DNA of 64,000 nucleotides, from the NCBI GenBank assembly GCA_026770025.1, contig JAMXDE010000042.1, forward strand, positions 248,001 to 312,000, in the 5' to 3' direction. Position 1 is the stretch's first letter. Each line of letters starts with the position of its first letter. Origin of the DNA: Craspedostauros australis. Lineage: Eukaryota > Bacillariophyta > Bacillariophyceae > Mastogloiales > Achnanthaceae. Made by a program: the position numbers and the translations under genes. Below the pieces are notes generated by a model, which worked only from the letters and a program-made list of their open reading frames with translations, was not told the origin of the DNA and did not search any database. Of this stretch, positions 31,487 through 46,050 are shown piece after piece.

Positions 31487-33187
31487 CTATGGGCGCATTC
31501 GGCGATCTCCGCGACCCGAGTACTGGGAGGCGATCTTGGCGTACTTGCCTCCCATGGCGGTCAAGATATCCGACCACAGGTCGTTCTCGTCGTCTTCGTC
31601 GGTGGTGGGTGCGCCGGCATATCGGAGGAGGAAGTCCGGCGACACGCTTGCGGTGTACCACACACCCTTCATGATTTCGCGTGACAGCTGATTGGGGACC
31701 CAAGCGGCATGACCCTTCACAAAGAGGGCTTGGCGCGGGTCGAACCGGGCGATGCGGACCTGCTGCATCAATTCTTCGGAGCCGCCGATGAAGACACCGG
31801 GCGCCAGCTTCTTGGAACCTTCAACCTCGGCAAAGCCGTGCAGGATGGAGAAGTCTTCTGGAAGGACGGGTCCTCCGTAGGTGACTGGCGACTTCGAGAA
31901 GGCAAGCTTCATTGACAGGTTCATGTTGGATTCCTTGTCATTTGCAATCTTGCGGAAGTTTCCTTCCAATGGTCTTTGGTTCCGTCAAAGTGTTGTGAAG
32001 AATGGGATGGGATGGCATGAGATGACATACAGTTAATAGTCGAGAGAGTCGACATTGCGTGGGACCAAATTAGGCACATGGGCGAAAGGAGAAGAGGGCA
32101 AGGCGAATGGTGTATTGTTGTTTCGTAATGCAGTCGTGAAGGTACGAGTGGGGCAGTTGTCAGCACGGTCAGTTTTTTTTACTTTCATGGATAGAGTGAG
32201 ACACGATCAAACCAAGAGACTCCCCCGCAGACCAAGCTGCAAGCTGCAATACACGTACCTGTTGATGATGATTCCGCTGGTTCCCTTGGTCTCGTGATGG
32301 TCGACGATGAGGACGATGGTCTGGTGGAACACTCCTCCCAGCTTCTCGTTGGCGATGAGGACGGATCCGCGTTCGATGTGGTCGATGGGATGGGCCCAGC
32401 GGTGCTTGTCAATCTGGATGGACGGCACGACATCCATGTGGATGGGGAGTTCGTCGGCCGACATGAACGGATCATTGATGACGAAGTTGGAGTCCATGCC
32501 TCCGAGGTTCATTCCTCCGATCGACGATCCGTCGAAGATGTTTGCCCGGCTGCTCTTGTTCTTGTTCTGGACTTGGTTGGTGCGACGTCTGTGGGTGTGC
32601 GCCGTGGTGCCGGCGCCAGCGTGGCTCCCATAGTTGCCGCTGTTGCCGCCGTGGGTGTTCTTTTGGAAGATGGATGAGATGGCGGCGCCGAACAGGTCGC
32701 CGAGCTGCCCGTTTCTGGCCAGCTCCTCGTCGACGGTCTCTTGGCGGCGACGTGCCGATGGGGGCGGTGGTGCGGATCTTTGGCCCACCTGAGGTGAGGA
32801 GGAGAGGCTGTTGTGATGGACCCTTCTGCCGGAGTTGTCGTTGTACGCCTGCGCCTCTCTGCGCTGATGGTGGACCTGCTGTCTCTGGGTGTGCTCGGCC
32901 TGCTCCTGCGCGACGAGCCTGGCTCGGAAGACCCTCCAGTCGTCGCCCATGCTGTCTTCCAGCAGCCGCTCGACGCGGGCGCGATCAGAATTCTTGGACA
33001 TGGAGAGCGCGGTCGAGGACAGGTGCTGGCCGCGACCGGACAGGGAGGTTGCCGACGGTGGCAATGTGTTGGACAGAGAGGACGATGATGAAAATGCTGC
33101 TGTGGACGTTGATGGCTGGACCCAGGCCGATGTTGGATCCGCCAGTGCCGCCATGACGGCGAGCGATGCTGCGAAGAATTTCGTCAT
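31487..33187 (-). CDS. Plastid-targeted UPF0301 (AlgH/YqgE) protein, two exons
   Basis: Exon 1 is 33187-32259 and exon 2 is 31973-31487, separated by a 285-bp GT-AG intron (donor gtacgtg, acceptor aaag, phase 2), giving 471 residues. The join restores [15 protein letters not shown], a core UPF0301 segment. The leader ([20 protein letters not shown]) ends TSA|WVQP, a plastid motif. The UPF0301 domain begins at [13 protein letters not shown] (about residue 272) and continues with [50 protein letters not shown] and [15 protein letters not shown]. Between leader and domain lie about 240 residues of low-complexity, Ser/Arg/Gln-rich sequence including PPPPSARRR, unusual because bacterial AlgH is only about 190 residues. 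The molecular function of AlgH-type proteins is poorly known even in bacteria. Confidence 0.86.
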
Positions 33188-35652
33188 TGTTGGGCGTACT
33201 TGATATTGTGGTGGGATGGAGAGAATTGGGGATTCTTGGTGTTCTGCTCAACACGAAAGAATTGGAACAAAAATCCGAAATGTGGTGGATGTGATGAATG
33301 TGATGGATGGTATTTGTGGAGCTCGAGATGAGGCAAGAGATGGATTCCTCTGCTGGCACAAAAGTTGATGCTCTGTTTGCACAAGGATCGGTGGTTCAAA
33401 CCTTACTGCTTGTGTTGCTTGTGTTGTTATGGGCTGGTCTTGGTTGTTCTATGCGAACGTATCCAGACTGCTGAGTGCCGACTGCTGATGGTATTTGCTG
33501 CTCGATTGACAATTGCGATGGCCGAAGGGATCGTTCACGACGGAGCGCGATGTGATGCGGTGCGATGGAGGACGGAAGTTTGAGAAGGAAGCAAGCGACG
33601 ATGGATCGAAGATGCCCTGTGTTTGTTTTGTTTTGTTCTGTTCTGCTTTGGCTGTGTTCTGCTTGGTTGTGTCGAGCTGCGCTGTGTTCCGTTTTTATGA
33701 CAGAAGCAATGATGATGGGTGGCACACGACCGCCGCGATGTTTCGCGAAGAATGATGGCGATTGGCGGTGGGTTCTGATGTCTCTGCTTGTGTCCGCGCG
33801 CCCTCCAATGTTCGTGTTGATGTTGATGTTTCACATCGGAAGCGGGCAGCCGCTCCTCTTCTGCTGCTGCTGCTGCTTGGGCAGGCGTCGGTTCTGATTC
33901 TCTCCGCTACCACGGTCTCTATCATGGCCTCTCGCTGCTGTCGCGATTCAGAACGGTTTCTGTCGCGCTCCTCGCAGCTCGCGCGCTTGCGTCGTTGCGT
34001 TGGGATTCAAATCGCGGTGTCCTCCCCCCAACAGCAGCAACATCAACCTTGCCCAGACAACACTTTTCCCAAAATACCAACACAAAGACACGAGGAACAA
34101 GGGCGGTGTCAACAATGGCAGCTGGTGGATGAGCTCAACATTCATTTATATACATACATGAATATATTCAATACATCGCGTTGCTGGGTTCTCATACGTC
34201 AATCCAACAGCCAGACGGTGCAGATGGATTGAACAAACCCATTGTAAGGTGCACCCTGCGACATGTAACACAAATCATTCTTAACGACTGCATGTCACAT
34301 TCGGGTTCGGATTTCTGCAGACATGGTATCTTTCGACATTCGGCAGCGTCTGCCATGATGTACGTATGTTCGCCTTCACAAAATTGTTGAGAGGAAGGAA
34401 CAAACGAACACGAACAGAAGGGGATCTCCCCAAACGTGTGTTCCACACACAAACAGCGTGCGCCTGGATGATGATGAGTACGGTGGACAGACCACCACCG
34501 CCACGACCACCGACAATCACAACCACAACACCAAGACAGAAAAAAAGGAACAAAGAGAATCATCACATGAGCCTCGTCTTCGCCATCATTCTGCCAACTG
34601 TTCGGATAAAATCCAGATGATGGATCGTTGATGGGAAAGAACAAAAAGAAGCTACCCCTCAATGACCAACAAGAACGGCGTGTGGCGCCCGATGGCCAAC
34701 CATCCGCTCGTTCCTTCTGTTGCAGAAATTTGATGTGTGCGTTTTTGGGAGGATGGCATGGTGGATTGGCAGTATTGTCGCTCTGTGAGAGGTCTTGGCA
34801 CTCGAACATGATGTGAAGAGAGAATGAAGCCGATCTCGGAATGACGCACAAGGTGACATTGATAATGATGATGACGGGTGTGTGGCAGTTGGCCGCATGA
34901 CAGCGATGACAACAGAAACAACAACGACAACGACCAAAACGAGAAGCCAAAGAATGATGCAATTGTTCGATAGAACGTGGAGCACATGCGAGGGAGCGAA
35001 AACGAATCCATGATGACGGTGTGGAGGAAGCCAAGATGGCCACCAAGATGCGCAAATTGCGCGCATGGACGCAAAAGAGGGGGCTCGCATCCGTCATGGT
35101 GAAGCAACGACGCACCTGTGGAACATTGCCTTGATCCGTGAAGAACGGTGGAAGTGGCCGGCTTGACATGTTTTTGCTTCCTCTTGCGGAGAGATGCTCG
35201 GCATGTTTGGATTCATTTCTGCGCTATCTTTGGTGGAGTGTACTCGTACTTTGTCGGAAGAGTCTTAGTATGTACGGTACTGGCATGGTGCCTATCGGAA
35301 CAGGCCAACACCTTCTTCCGCCGACATCTGCATCGGCATCAGTTTGCTTCACCCCACAAGAGAGAGAGAGATCGGCGCAATGCAGCGTCGGTCGGAGCTG
35401 AAAACTGCAGAGTTGTGTTGGAGTCAAAGGAGCGTTGTTGTGTGCTGCTGTGTGACGTTGTACTATGTTCAGAGCAGTGTGCGGTAGAGCAGAGTGAAAT
35501 ACATGCCTATCTCATACCGTGTGCATTTGCGTTTCCATTTGTACTTGCCGCTTTATCTGAAGCTCCATTTGTGTTTGCGCTTGCAGTCACCGACGGCAGT
35601 TGTAGCAATACTCCCACGGAGAAGCAGATGCATAAACCTTCCGTTGAATGCA
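33188..35652. other. Intergenic, no gene recognised
   Basis: About 2.5 kb. A 325-codon frame (35169-34192, minus) is Cys/His-rich but lacks any motif and resembles chance openness. TTTTG/TTCTG-rich simple sequence lies near 33620-33665, and ACTCGTAC occurs near 35243-35250. No RNA gene was seen. Confidence 0.4.
33620..33665 (+). repeat. TTTTG/TTCTG-rich simple repeat
   Basis: Degenerate pentamer units (TTTTG, TTCTG, CTTTG) in non-coding sequence. Confidence 0.5.
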
Positions 35653-37113
35653 TCAAAACGGGAATGTGAAGTTCATCCAATCGTTGTCATGCCTGGTGGA
35701 ATCAAATTGGAAGCGGCAGGATGGGTTGTATGGTGGAACAGAACTGGTTGCTGCTACCAATGGTGACGATGGCATTGATGACAATGGCGACATGTCAGTC
35801 CCAGCGCCAAGCCCATTCCGGATTGTCTGCACCAGCCGAGTTAATATGTCATTCGTCTCTGTTTCATCGTCAACGTTCACGTGGACGAACAATCGATCGG
35901 AGGAGAGCGGATGCCGTGACCATGCCTGAATCCTCTTCGTGTGGTTGCGATACACTTCCTTGAGCAGTTCGCGCTTCTGAAGATGCCGCGTGTGGTTGTA
36001 CACATCGCCATCCAAGCGATGAATCTGCAGATCCTCCAATATCTGCTCCTGCGTCACGTGCGCATCTGCGGATGGCCGCGGACGGTCATCGTCACTCAAC
36101 CTGCGGGATAACCCGAACGCATTCCACAATCGCTGCGTGATGGAATTCCAATGCATGACGCTCTTGGCCCAACGCTCGGGTGTGTCTCGCGTGTTCAGTA
36201 TCCACGTCGCCGTCGGATACGCCTCATGCAGCAACGGGATCGCGAAGTGCTGTGGTAAGAAGTACGAATACGTCGGATCCGATGTCTCGGTGTGAAAGCT
36301 GGACCATACCGTGATGTGATTGTGCGACTGCGAATATGAGTGTGACTGCGCCCTTGGTTGCGTGTCTGATTGCTCATTCGCAGGATTGGTGAAATGGCAG
36401 CCGTCAAATGGCCTCCGTCTGCTTTGCATGTTGTCGATGACACACTTTCCACATGTGCTTGTTTGTTGGTAGTTGATGGGTGCGTCGTCGCCACCAAGAG
36501 TGTCAGCCGCTGTAGTTGTGCCGCGATCGATGTGACAAGGGAATCTGGATGGCATTGCGAATCGAGAGGAAGCCGAGCTCGAAGTGGAGAGTCCCTCATG
36601 AACGTCGCTCCGCGCAGAACAGCAGTAGTGGGTTGACACCCAGCCATGACACGCAAAGAAGTCATGAATTGCCTCCGATCCGGACCGAGGCAGCCCCATG
36701 ACGATGATTGTGTGATTGGATGGAAACGTCAGTGCTCTTCCGCCTGACGCCAATGGAGAAGATGGATTCCCATGGCCTTGTTGTCCGAGGTGGTTGGGGA
36801 ACAGCCGATGCAGCCATGGCAGAGCCAATTGGACGACGCTCGACTGTTGGAAAGCTTGGCCCGGAGCAGATCTGACGATCTGGATGACCCCAGCTAACTG
36901 CAACAGCAGGATGAAGAGACATCCAATCGCTGCCACGCGGAAGGTCCCTCCCCGCCGTGCTGCTGTCTGTTGCGCCTGTCCTGGTTGCATTGCCTTCGCA
37001 CCATCGCGAGCAGCTCCTCTTAGCGATTGATGGTGACTCTGCGCATGTGCCTGCCGCAACCGCGTCGCTGGTGGTTGCGAAGACCCCTGCATCGACATCG
37101 ACATTGCGCTCAT
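35653..37113 (-). CDS. Type II membrane sulfotransferase-like protein
   Basis: The 486-residue intronless protein has a basic, Gln-rich cytosolic tail, one membrane span at 58-81 (VAAIGCLFILLLQLAGVIQI) and a lumenal domain, the layout of Golgi sulfotransferases. TIIVMGLPRSGSEAIHDFF (135-153) matches the 5'-phosphosulfate-binding loop for PAPS. WILNTRDTPERWAKSVMHW (about 300-320) matches the 3'-phosphate-binding strand with its Arg and Ser. WNAFGL and NHTKRIQAW follow as in the P-loop 'sulfotransferase_4/efhand-type' families. A Ser/Asn/His-rich insert (about 175-285, with CGKCVID) splits the two motifs. It would transfer sulfate to polysaccharide or protein, possibly cell-wall or mucilage polymers; the acceptor is unknown. 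It lies in a minus-strand run with the UPF0301 and PfkB genes, but gaps of hundreds of bases argue for separate promoters. Confidence 0.78.
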   Translation of the reverse strand: MSAMSMSMQGSSQPPATRLRQAHAQSHHQSLRGAARDGAKAMQPGQAQQTAARRGGTFRVAAIGCLFILLLQLAGVIQIVRSAPGQAFQQSSVVQLALPWLHRLFPNHLGQQGHGNPSSPLASGGRALTFPSNHTIIVMGLPRSGSEAIHDFFACHGWVSTHYCCSARSDVHEGLSTSSSASSRFAMPSRFPCHIDRGTTTAADTLGGDDAPINYQQTSTCGKCVIDNMQSRRRPFDGCHFTNPANEQSDTQPRAQSHSYSQSHNHITVWSSFHTETSDPTYSYFLPQHFAIPLLHEAYPTATWILNTRDTPERWAKSVMHWNSITQRLWNAFGLSRRLSDDDRPRPSADAHVTQEQILEDLQIHRLDGDVYNHTRHLQKRELLKEVYRNHTKRIQAWSRHPLSSDRLFVHVNVDDETETNDILTRLVQTIRNGLGAGTDMSPLSSMPSSPLVAATSSVPPYNPSCRFQFDSTRHDNDWMNFTFPF

Positions 37114-37586
37114 CGCCTCTTTCCTTGCTCAGTTGATGAATCGGGGACGCCAGTGCATGGGCAAGTGTGTGTGTGCCGATAGGTCGTATTACCTATACTC
37201 ATGAGCGTGGACTGACACCGCCTCTCATGTTGTGGTTGTCGTCGTGTGGTTCGCGTGGTTCGTGTGCAGCTGTGGTTGTTGGTCACAAATCAGCATTTCA
37301 GTTCTGATTTTGGTCCATTTAGTCGAGAAGAGTTGATCTCATCAATTCGATCAAAATGGATTGGTTTTGGAAAGATTCAATCTGTTCAACAATTTGTCCG
37401 ACATCAAGGCTCGACCTGTGTTGAACAATGTGAACGAACATGTCCTTGTTTCGGAGTAAACTATCGTACAAGTCAAGAGGAGAGCAGGCAGATGATGGTG
37501 TTGATGGCCATGAACATGCCACGCAAGCTGGAGTTGTTTACGTTACGCCCACTCTCCTCGATTTGACTGGATTAGAATGGACTAGC
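37114..37586. other. Intergenic, 473 bp
   Basis: It lies between the PfkB-like stop and the sulfotransferase-like start on the minus strand. It should hold the sulfotransferase promoter; I recognise no clear element and no gene. Confidence 0.4.
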
Positions 37587-39254
37587 TTAGCTTAACGGCG
37601 CCACCGCCAACTCGTTCCTCTTCATCGTCGCCGCAATCTCATCGCGTGCCTCGCGTATCCTCTCGAACGTCGCGGACGTCCACGGCGGCAGATGTTCGTG
37701 CTCGCACACGACCGCGCCGATCGCAGAGGCGATGCATGCAGCGTCGACGTAAGATGCTCCCGCACCCAAGGCTGCTGTGATGGCCGATGAGTAGGCATTG
37801 CCCGCGCCGGTGGGGTTGACGGGTTGACCGTCCTTGGTTGTTAGTGTTGCGGCGGGAATCTTGGTTTCGGTTCTGGTTGCTTCGAGGTTGTTGGTTGAGA
37901 GTTGGCTGGTATCGTTGGTGTTGCTGTTGGTGTTGGTGTTGCTTGTGTTGACGTTTGCGCCCGTCGCTTCGGATGACAACAATGGCGATGCGGATGCTGA
38001 CGGTGTCGCCAAGATGCTGCCATGTGGACCATACCTCGCCGCAACCGCGTAGTCGTTCCAGAATGGTGACGAAACCTTGGAGTGTTTGGTGTCCAAGTCG
38101 ATTTCATTGGCAGTGTCATCACCTCCATCATTGTCGGAGGCAGCGATCGCTTCGTAGAGAAACTCATCGGGAGTAATGAGGTCGATGGCGTTCCCGTGTC
38201 GTCTGATCCGTTGTTGGCAACACAGAAAGTCCTCCTGTCGGATCTTGCCCGTCGTTTCATCCGGAAACACGATGGGTTCCACACCCGTGAAGGCAATGCG
38301 GCCCATCAACGCAGGATCCGAAAGCAGCAACGAATCCATTCCACCAGCGGCCCCATTCGCACCGCCCTCCATGATGATGAAGAGGCTGTTGGCGAGGAGC
38401 CTTTCATCTGCACTATCATCGTCAACATCGTCAACATCGTCATTGTCAACATCAATGTCGTCAACATCGATGCCGCCGCTGTTGTTCCGCAGAATGCCCA
38501 AGACATCCTGCGACGAAGGCCGGTCCCTCCACAGCGCGTCGGCGCCTTCCTCACCCCACGATCCATCCAACGGTTTCCACTGAATCGACTGATTCTCTCC
38601 ATGCCACAGCGCGATCTTGGGAGTCCGCAGCGCATCGTTCCGTATCAGATGGATGCTGGACACAGCGCTGCCTACCGCGTGCTCGAGCGCCTCCTGTTCC
38701 GCGTCGGTCCATTTCCCGACGGGCGCAATGAAGGTGACTGGCTGGGACGCAGGCACGCCATCTCGCGTCGACAGAATGGCGAGCGCAGCCGCGGCGCCCC
38801 AAGCTGCCTGCGGACCGCCTCCGCCGATCGTCAACGACTGCGTGTTGGTGCTGGTTTCGTGTTTGTACTCGTCGATGATGATCTTTCCGATCACTACGCA
38901 CGTTGGCTGCGATGGATGGTTGCCAGCGAGGTCGTCATCATCGTCTCTGGCTGTTGCCGTTGTTGTTGCCATTGTCCTTGCTGCCATTGTCCTTGATGAG
39001 GTTCTCGTTGTTCCGATACGCGACGCAGCGCACGTGAGCGACGCAAATGATCTGTGAGAGCAGAGCGACGTTCGGCTGAAGCAAGAGCCCCACGAGAACG
39101 ATCCTGCTACAGGCAGCAAGGACAGGGACCCAAGAAGCACGGCCACCAGCAGCGAGGATGGTGCACGAAGGTGAAGAAGCAGACGCAGACGAAGATGGAG
39201 AAGATAGCTACTTTGACAATGATCACGACCACCACAACCAACTGCGTGCATCAT
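37587..39254 (-). CDS. Mak32-like PfkB-family carbohydrate kinase homologue
   Basis: The start at 39254 gives 555 residues with a hydrophobic leader (about 20-48) ending VAG|SF, a possible plastid-type presequence; the frame continues upstream to an ATG at 39545, so a longer form is possible. PfkB features: VVIGKIIIDEY at the N-terminal strand, TIGGGGPQAAWGAAAALAIL as the substrate-binding GG motif, and GQPVNPTGAGNAYSSAITAA as motif 2. In that motif the usual catalytic Asp of GAGD is Asn (N486 here). Yeast Mak32 and fungal relatives also have Asn at this place, so the change looks like a subfamily trait, not a recent loss. Two acidic inserts interrupt the fold: about 280-300 (a GTC-AAC repeat near 38409-38470 encoding Asp/Val) and about 395-460 (Asn/Ser/Thr repeat). 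The substrate and whether it is an active kinase are unknown. Confidence 0.78.
   Translation of the reverse strand: MMHAVGCGGRDHCQSSYLLHLRLRLLLHLRAPSSLLVAVLLGSLSLLPVAGSFSWGSCFSRTSLCSHRSFASLTCAASRIGTTRTSSRTMAARTMATTTATARDDDDDLAGNHPSQPTCVVIGKIIIDEYKHETSTNTQSLTIGGGGPQAAWGAAAALAILSTRDGVPASQPVTFIAPVGKWTDAEQEALEHAVGSAVSSIHLIRNDALRTPKIALWHGENQSIQWKPLDGSWGEEGADALWRDRPSSQDVLGILRNNSGGIDVDDIDVDNDDVDDVDDDSADERLLANSLFIIMEGGANGAAGGMDSLLLSDPALMGRIAFTGVEPIVFPDETTGKIRQEDFLCCQQRIRRHGNAIDLITPDEFLYEAIAASDNDGGDDTANEIDLDTKHSKVSSPFWNDYAVAARYGPHGSILATPSASASPLLSSEATGANVNTSNTNTNSNTNDTSQLSTNNLEATRTETKIPAATLTTKDGQPVNPTGAGNAYSSAITAALGAGASYVDAACIASAIGAVVCEHEHLPPWTSATFERIREARDEIAATMKRNELAVAPLS
38409..38470 (-). repeat. Coding GTTGACGAT-type repeat (Asp/Val-rich insert)
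   Basis: Imperfect 9-bp units (CATCGTCAA on the plus strand) inside the PfkB-like gene encode a run of alternating Asp-Asp-Val/Ile. The frame remains open. Confidence 0.55.
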
Positions 39255-43175
<3,921 letters not shown>

Positions 43176-43863
43176 ATTACTTGCATGCCAGTGCGAGTAC
43201 GGGCATAAAGACGATGGAGGCAGCTTTGTCTTATCCTCAGAGTACTGCAATGATTAAGCACAATTGTGGTGCACAGATCAGATCGCGGCTGTTGGCTCCT
43301 GTGCTCGCATGCCGATGCGCTGTGGCGCGAATGGCAGGCACGGAATGAGCGGACGGAAGGACGCTTGACAGGAGCAATCAGCAACTTCGCCAAACGACCA
43401 ACCAACAAGCAAACGAACGAACAAACGACGAACATGTAACGCGATACACAGTGCATAGTTGAATGTTACATTTACAGAAACAACTATTCAGGTGTGCAGT
43501 GGTGTTGCTCCATAGCCCTTTGCGATTCTCGCCGTGTTGGGTGACTTGGAACGCCAAGCCAAACGAGCAGAGTGCCCAGACGCTCGTCCTGTTGTGTGGC
43601 CGTGGGCAGAGGTGGGCCGAATGGTCTTCATGAATGTGTCTTCCGAGCCTGATGCTTCAGGCGGCGTCGGCCACTTTGCGCTCGAATTGCACAAGTACGA
43701 GCTATTCATGCATCTCTTTTAGGAGCATGCTCAAACTGCTCTCGAGTTCTTCACATCTTCTCATTGCTTTCGCCATTGCCATTATCATTACTATCGCCAC
43801 GATGACACCCCTTTGGCATCTTCGGAATGTTCAAGCAGAGTACTATTCTGGGGGTCGGGACCA

Positions 43864-44046
43864 TCACCTTCCTCGCCTCCGATTTCGGCTGCGACGTGCT
43901 TCGATCCAGCAATTGATCTGGGCCATCAGCGCAACGAAGAGGATGAAGCCGACAGGCAGGAGCATGTTGATGACATCCTTCTGCCATGTGCTCTCTATTT
44001 CCAACGTGGCATCATCCATCATTCTGATCGACGATCGTTGTTCCAT
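43864..44046 (-). CDS. Possible small single-span membrane protein
   Basis: A 60-residue frame starting catATGg with a polar N terminus (DDATLEIESTWQKDVIN), one clear membrane span (MLLPVGFILFVALMAQINCW, about 28-47) and a basic tail (EARRSRNRRRGR), a positive-inside layout. A TATA-like ATATATTAA lies 26-34 nt upstream (44072-44080). The composition is more protein-like than surrounding frames, but the length is short and no family is recognised. It could equally be one exon of a longer gene or chance. Confidence 0.35.
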   Translation of the reverse strand: MEQRSSIRMMDDATLEIESTWQKDVINMLLPVGFILFVALMAQINCWIEARRSRNRRRGR

Positions 44047-45992
44047 ATGCAGAATCCCCGAGACCGCACTCTTAATATATTTGATAGAGAGTGTTGTCGT
44101 TTCGTATTGGGGAGAGCGATTCGTTGATGCGATGCACCAAGTCCTCGGTCAACCAACTGTCTTCCCTTGTGCGCAACCGCCTGTCCTCTCTGACTGCCCT
44201 TTGGTCTGATGGAGAGCGAGAGGTTGTCCTCTTGGTGTGACGGGAGGCTTCTCTTGTGTGTGGGTGTTGGTTGTGTTGTGTTGGTGCAACTTGGTGACAG
44301 AATCTTGTGCGTTTGAATCGTGCATACATTGGCTCAATCGTGGACACACGATTGTGGTACTGTTGGTCGAGTTAGTCATGTGGATAGTGGCTCCAAGATT
44401 GTTCTTCGTGTGGTGCGAATGATGTGACGAACAAACCAAAAGAGACGAGATGCCGTTAACGCATCACTCTTGCACAAGGATAGGCACGCACAGAGAACAC
44501 TGCACCATGCTTCTACTTTTGGCTGACGATGATGATGATGACAATGACAACGATGGCATGCTCCTCCACAAAGTATTCTATGACCGTTGGGGGCTACATG
44601 ATCATGCAATGGTCCACATACGAGCTACGGCACACACGAGAGGAATTGAGAGAGATAGCATGTTGCATGTCGGAACCCTTTCATGAGGATTTGAAACTTG
44701 AAATTCAAAGTCAAACCAGGCCAAGAACCAATCAAAGCAAGTCCGTGTGGCATACGATATACCGCATTGCCCTTGTGCAGAGTACCCCAGGTTAGCATGT
44801 CATGTTATACTACACTATGCTTAAGTCGGTTTCGCACGATCGCAAGAGCATCGCATCAAGCCGGTGTGAGCAATTGCACCCAATGGTTTGATACGACTGG
44901 GATGGCCTTATCAGTGGGATGAGGTGATCGGAGATGGTTGGGTTGTGTTATGTTACATTTTGGTGTGACAAGTGTCGTCGTTGATAGCCATGGCAACCAA
45001 GAACCTGTCCCCTGGTCGTACTGGAAGTGTACAACGTATCGTTGTTCGCACACAGTTGCTCTCTCCTCTCCCGCTGCTCCACCCTCTCCTGCACGGTCTC
45101 TGCCTCTCCCCGAAACGCTCCCGCAGCTCGTAAGCCATGCTCCGCCCAAGGCAGAAGCCGAAGTCGTGCCGACACCAATTGCGGAGCCATGACCACCTCT
45201 TCCGTGATCACCACCAGCCATCGCATTCGGAGTTCCTGTTTCTGTGTGCGACCCATGGCGCCATCACGCAGTTCTCAGCAGCCTGATCGTTCCGAGCATC
45301 GCGCGTGGCACTCCAAAATGGTGTCGGCAAGGGGATCGTACGAAAATAAGAAGTGCAAGTGCCGCAGCCGACCAACCACCTTGACGTGCAACCGAGCGGC
45401 TGACGAAGTTGCCACCAACCACGACTGTGTGTTGCGACTACGATGGTGGCAACTTGGTTGTCCCCTTTATTCTCGTTGTCGGTGTGGGTCTCCAAATTGT
45501 GAAACATGTGTTTTGGCGCGAGCGAACGTCAGCACGCGGGATCACGCCGTCACATTCCAACAACCGTTACGCTTGCCGGACATCCACACTTAAAGTTCAC
45601 AGCGCGCCTCCACAATTTCGAAAAGACTTCCCGCCTTGCACTGATCCCACCAAACAGCAAAGCGCTCCAGTCCACCAAATCCCACCAACGGTCAACAACC
45701 AACTTAGAAGAACATGAAAATGACCACCGAGGATGCCCACACCAACAACCATACTCGCAGCTGCGCGCACACACGCCATCACACATGCCAACTCACGCGC
45801 ACCAACATTGGCACCAACACACACGCAAACGCAACTGTGCTCATGCTGCGTGGTGAATGCTGCTCACACAACCATCAACTGAATGCGAGAATCAAGAAAC
45901 GGCTCATCCCAAAACCACCCAGATTCTCAGATAGAAGATAATAAGCCTGCATCGACCACATCGTCCACCATCATTGATCAACGACATCATCA

Positions 45993-46050
45993 GCATTGTC
46001 AGGATTGTCAGCATTGCCAACATTGTCAGCATTGTCAGCATTGTCAACAA
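45993..46050 (+). repeat. CATTGTCAG tandem repeat
   Basis: About six imperfect 9-bp units (CATTGTCAG, with GATTGTCAG and CATTGCCAA variants) in tandem, non-coding. It creates Leu/Met-rich open frames on the minus strand that are not credible genes. Confidence 0.75.

Noticed and set aside
34192-35169. 325-codon Cys/His-rich minus-strand frame
   Set aside because: Length alone is notable, but there is no domain, spacing pattern of metal ligands, targeting peptide or repeat of conserved blocks. Residue use looks random.
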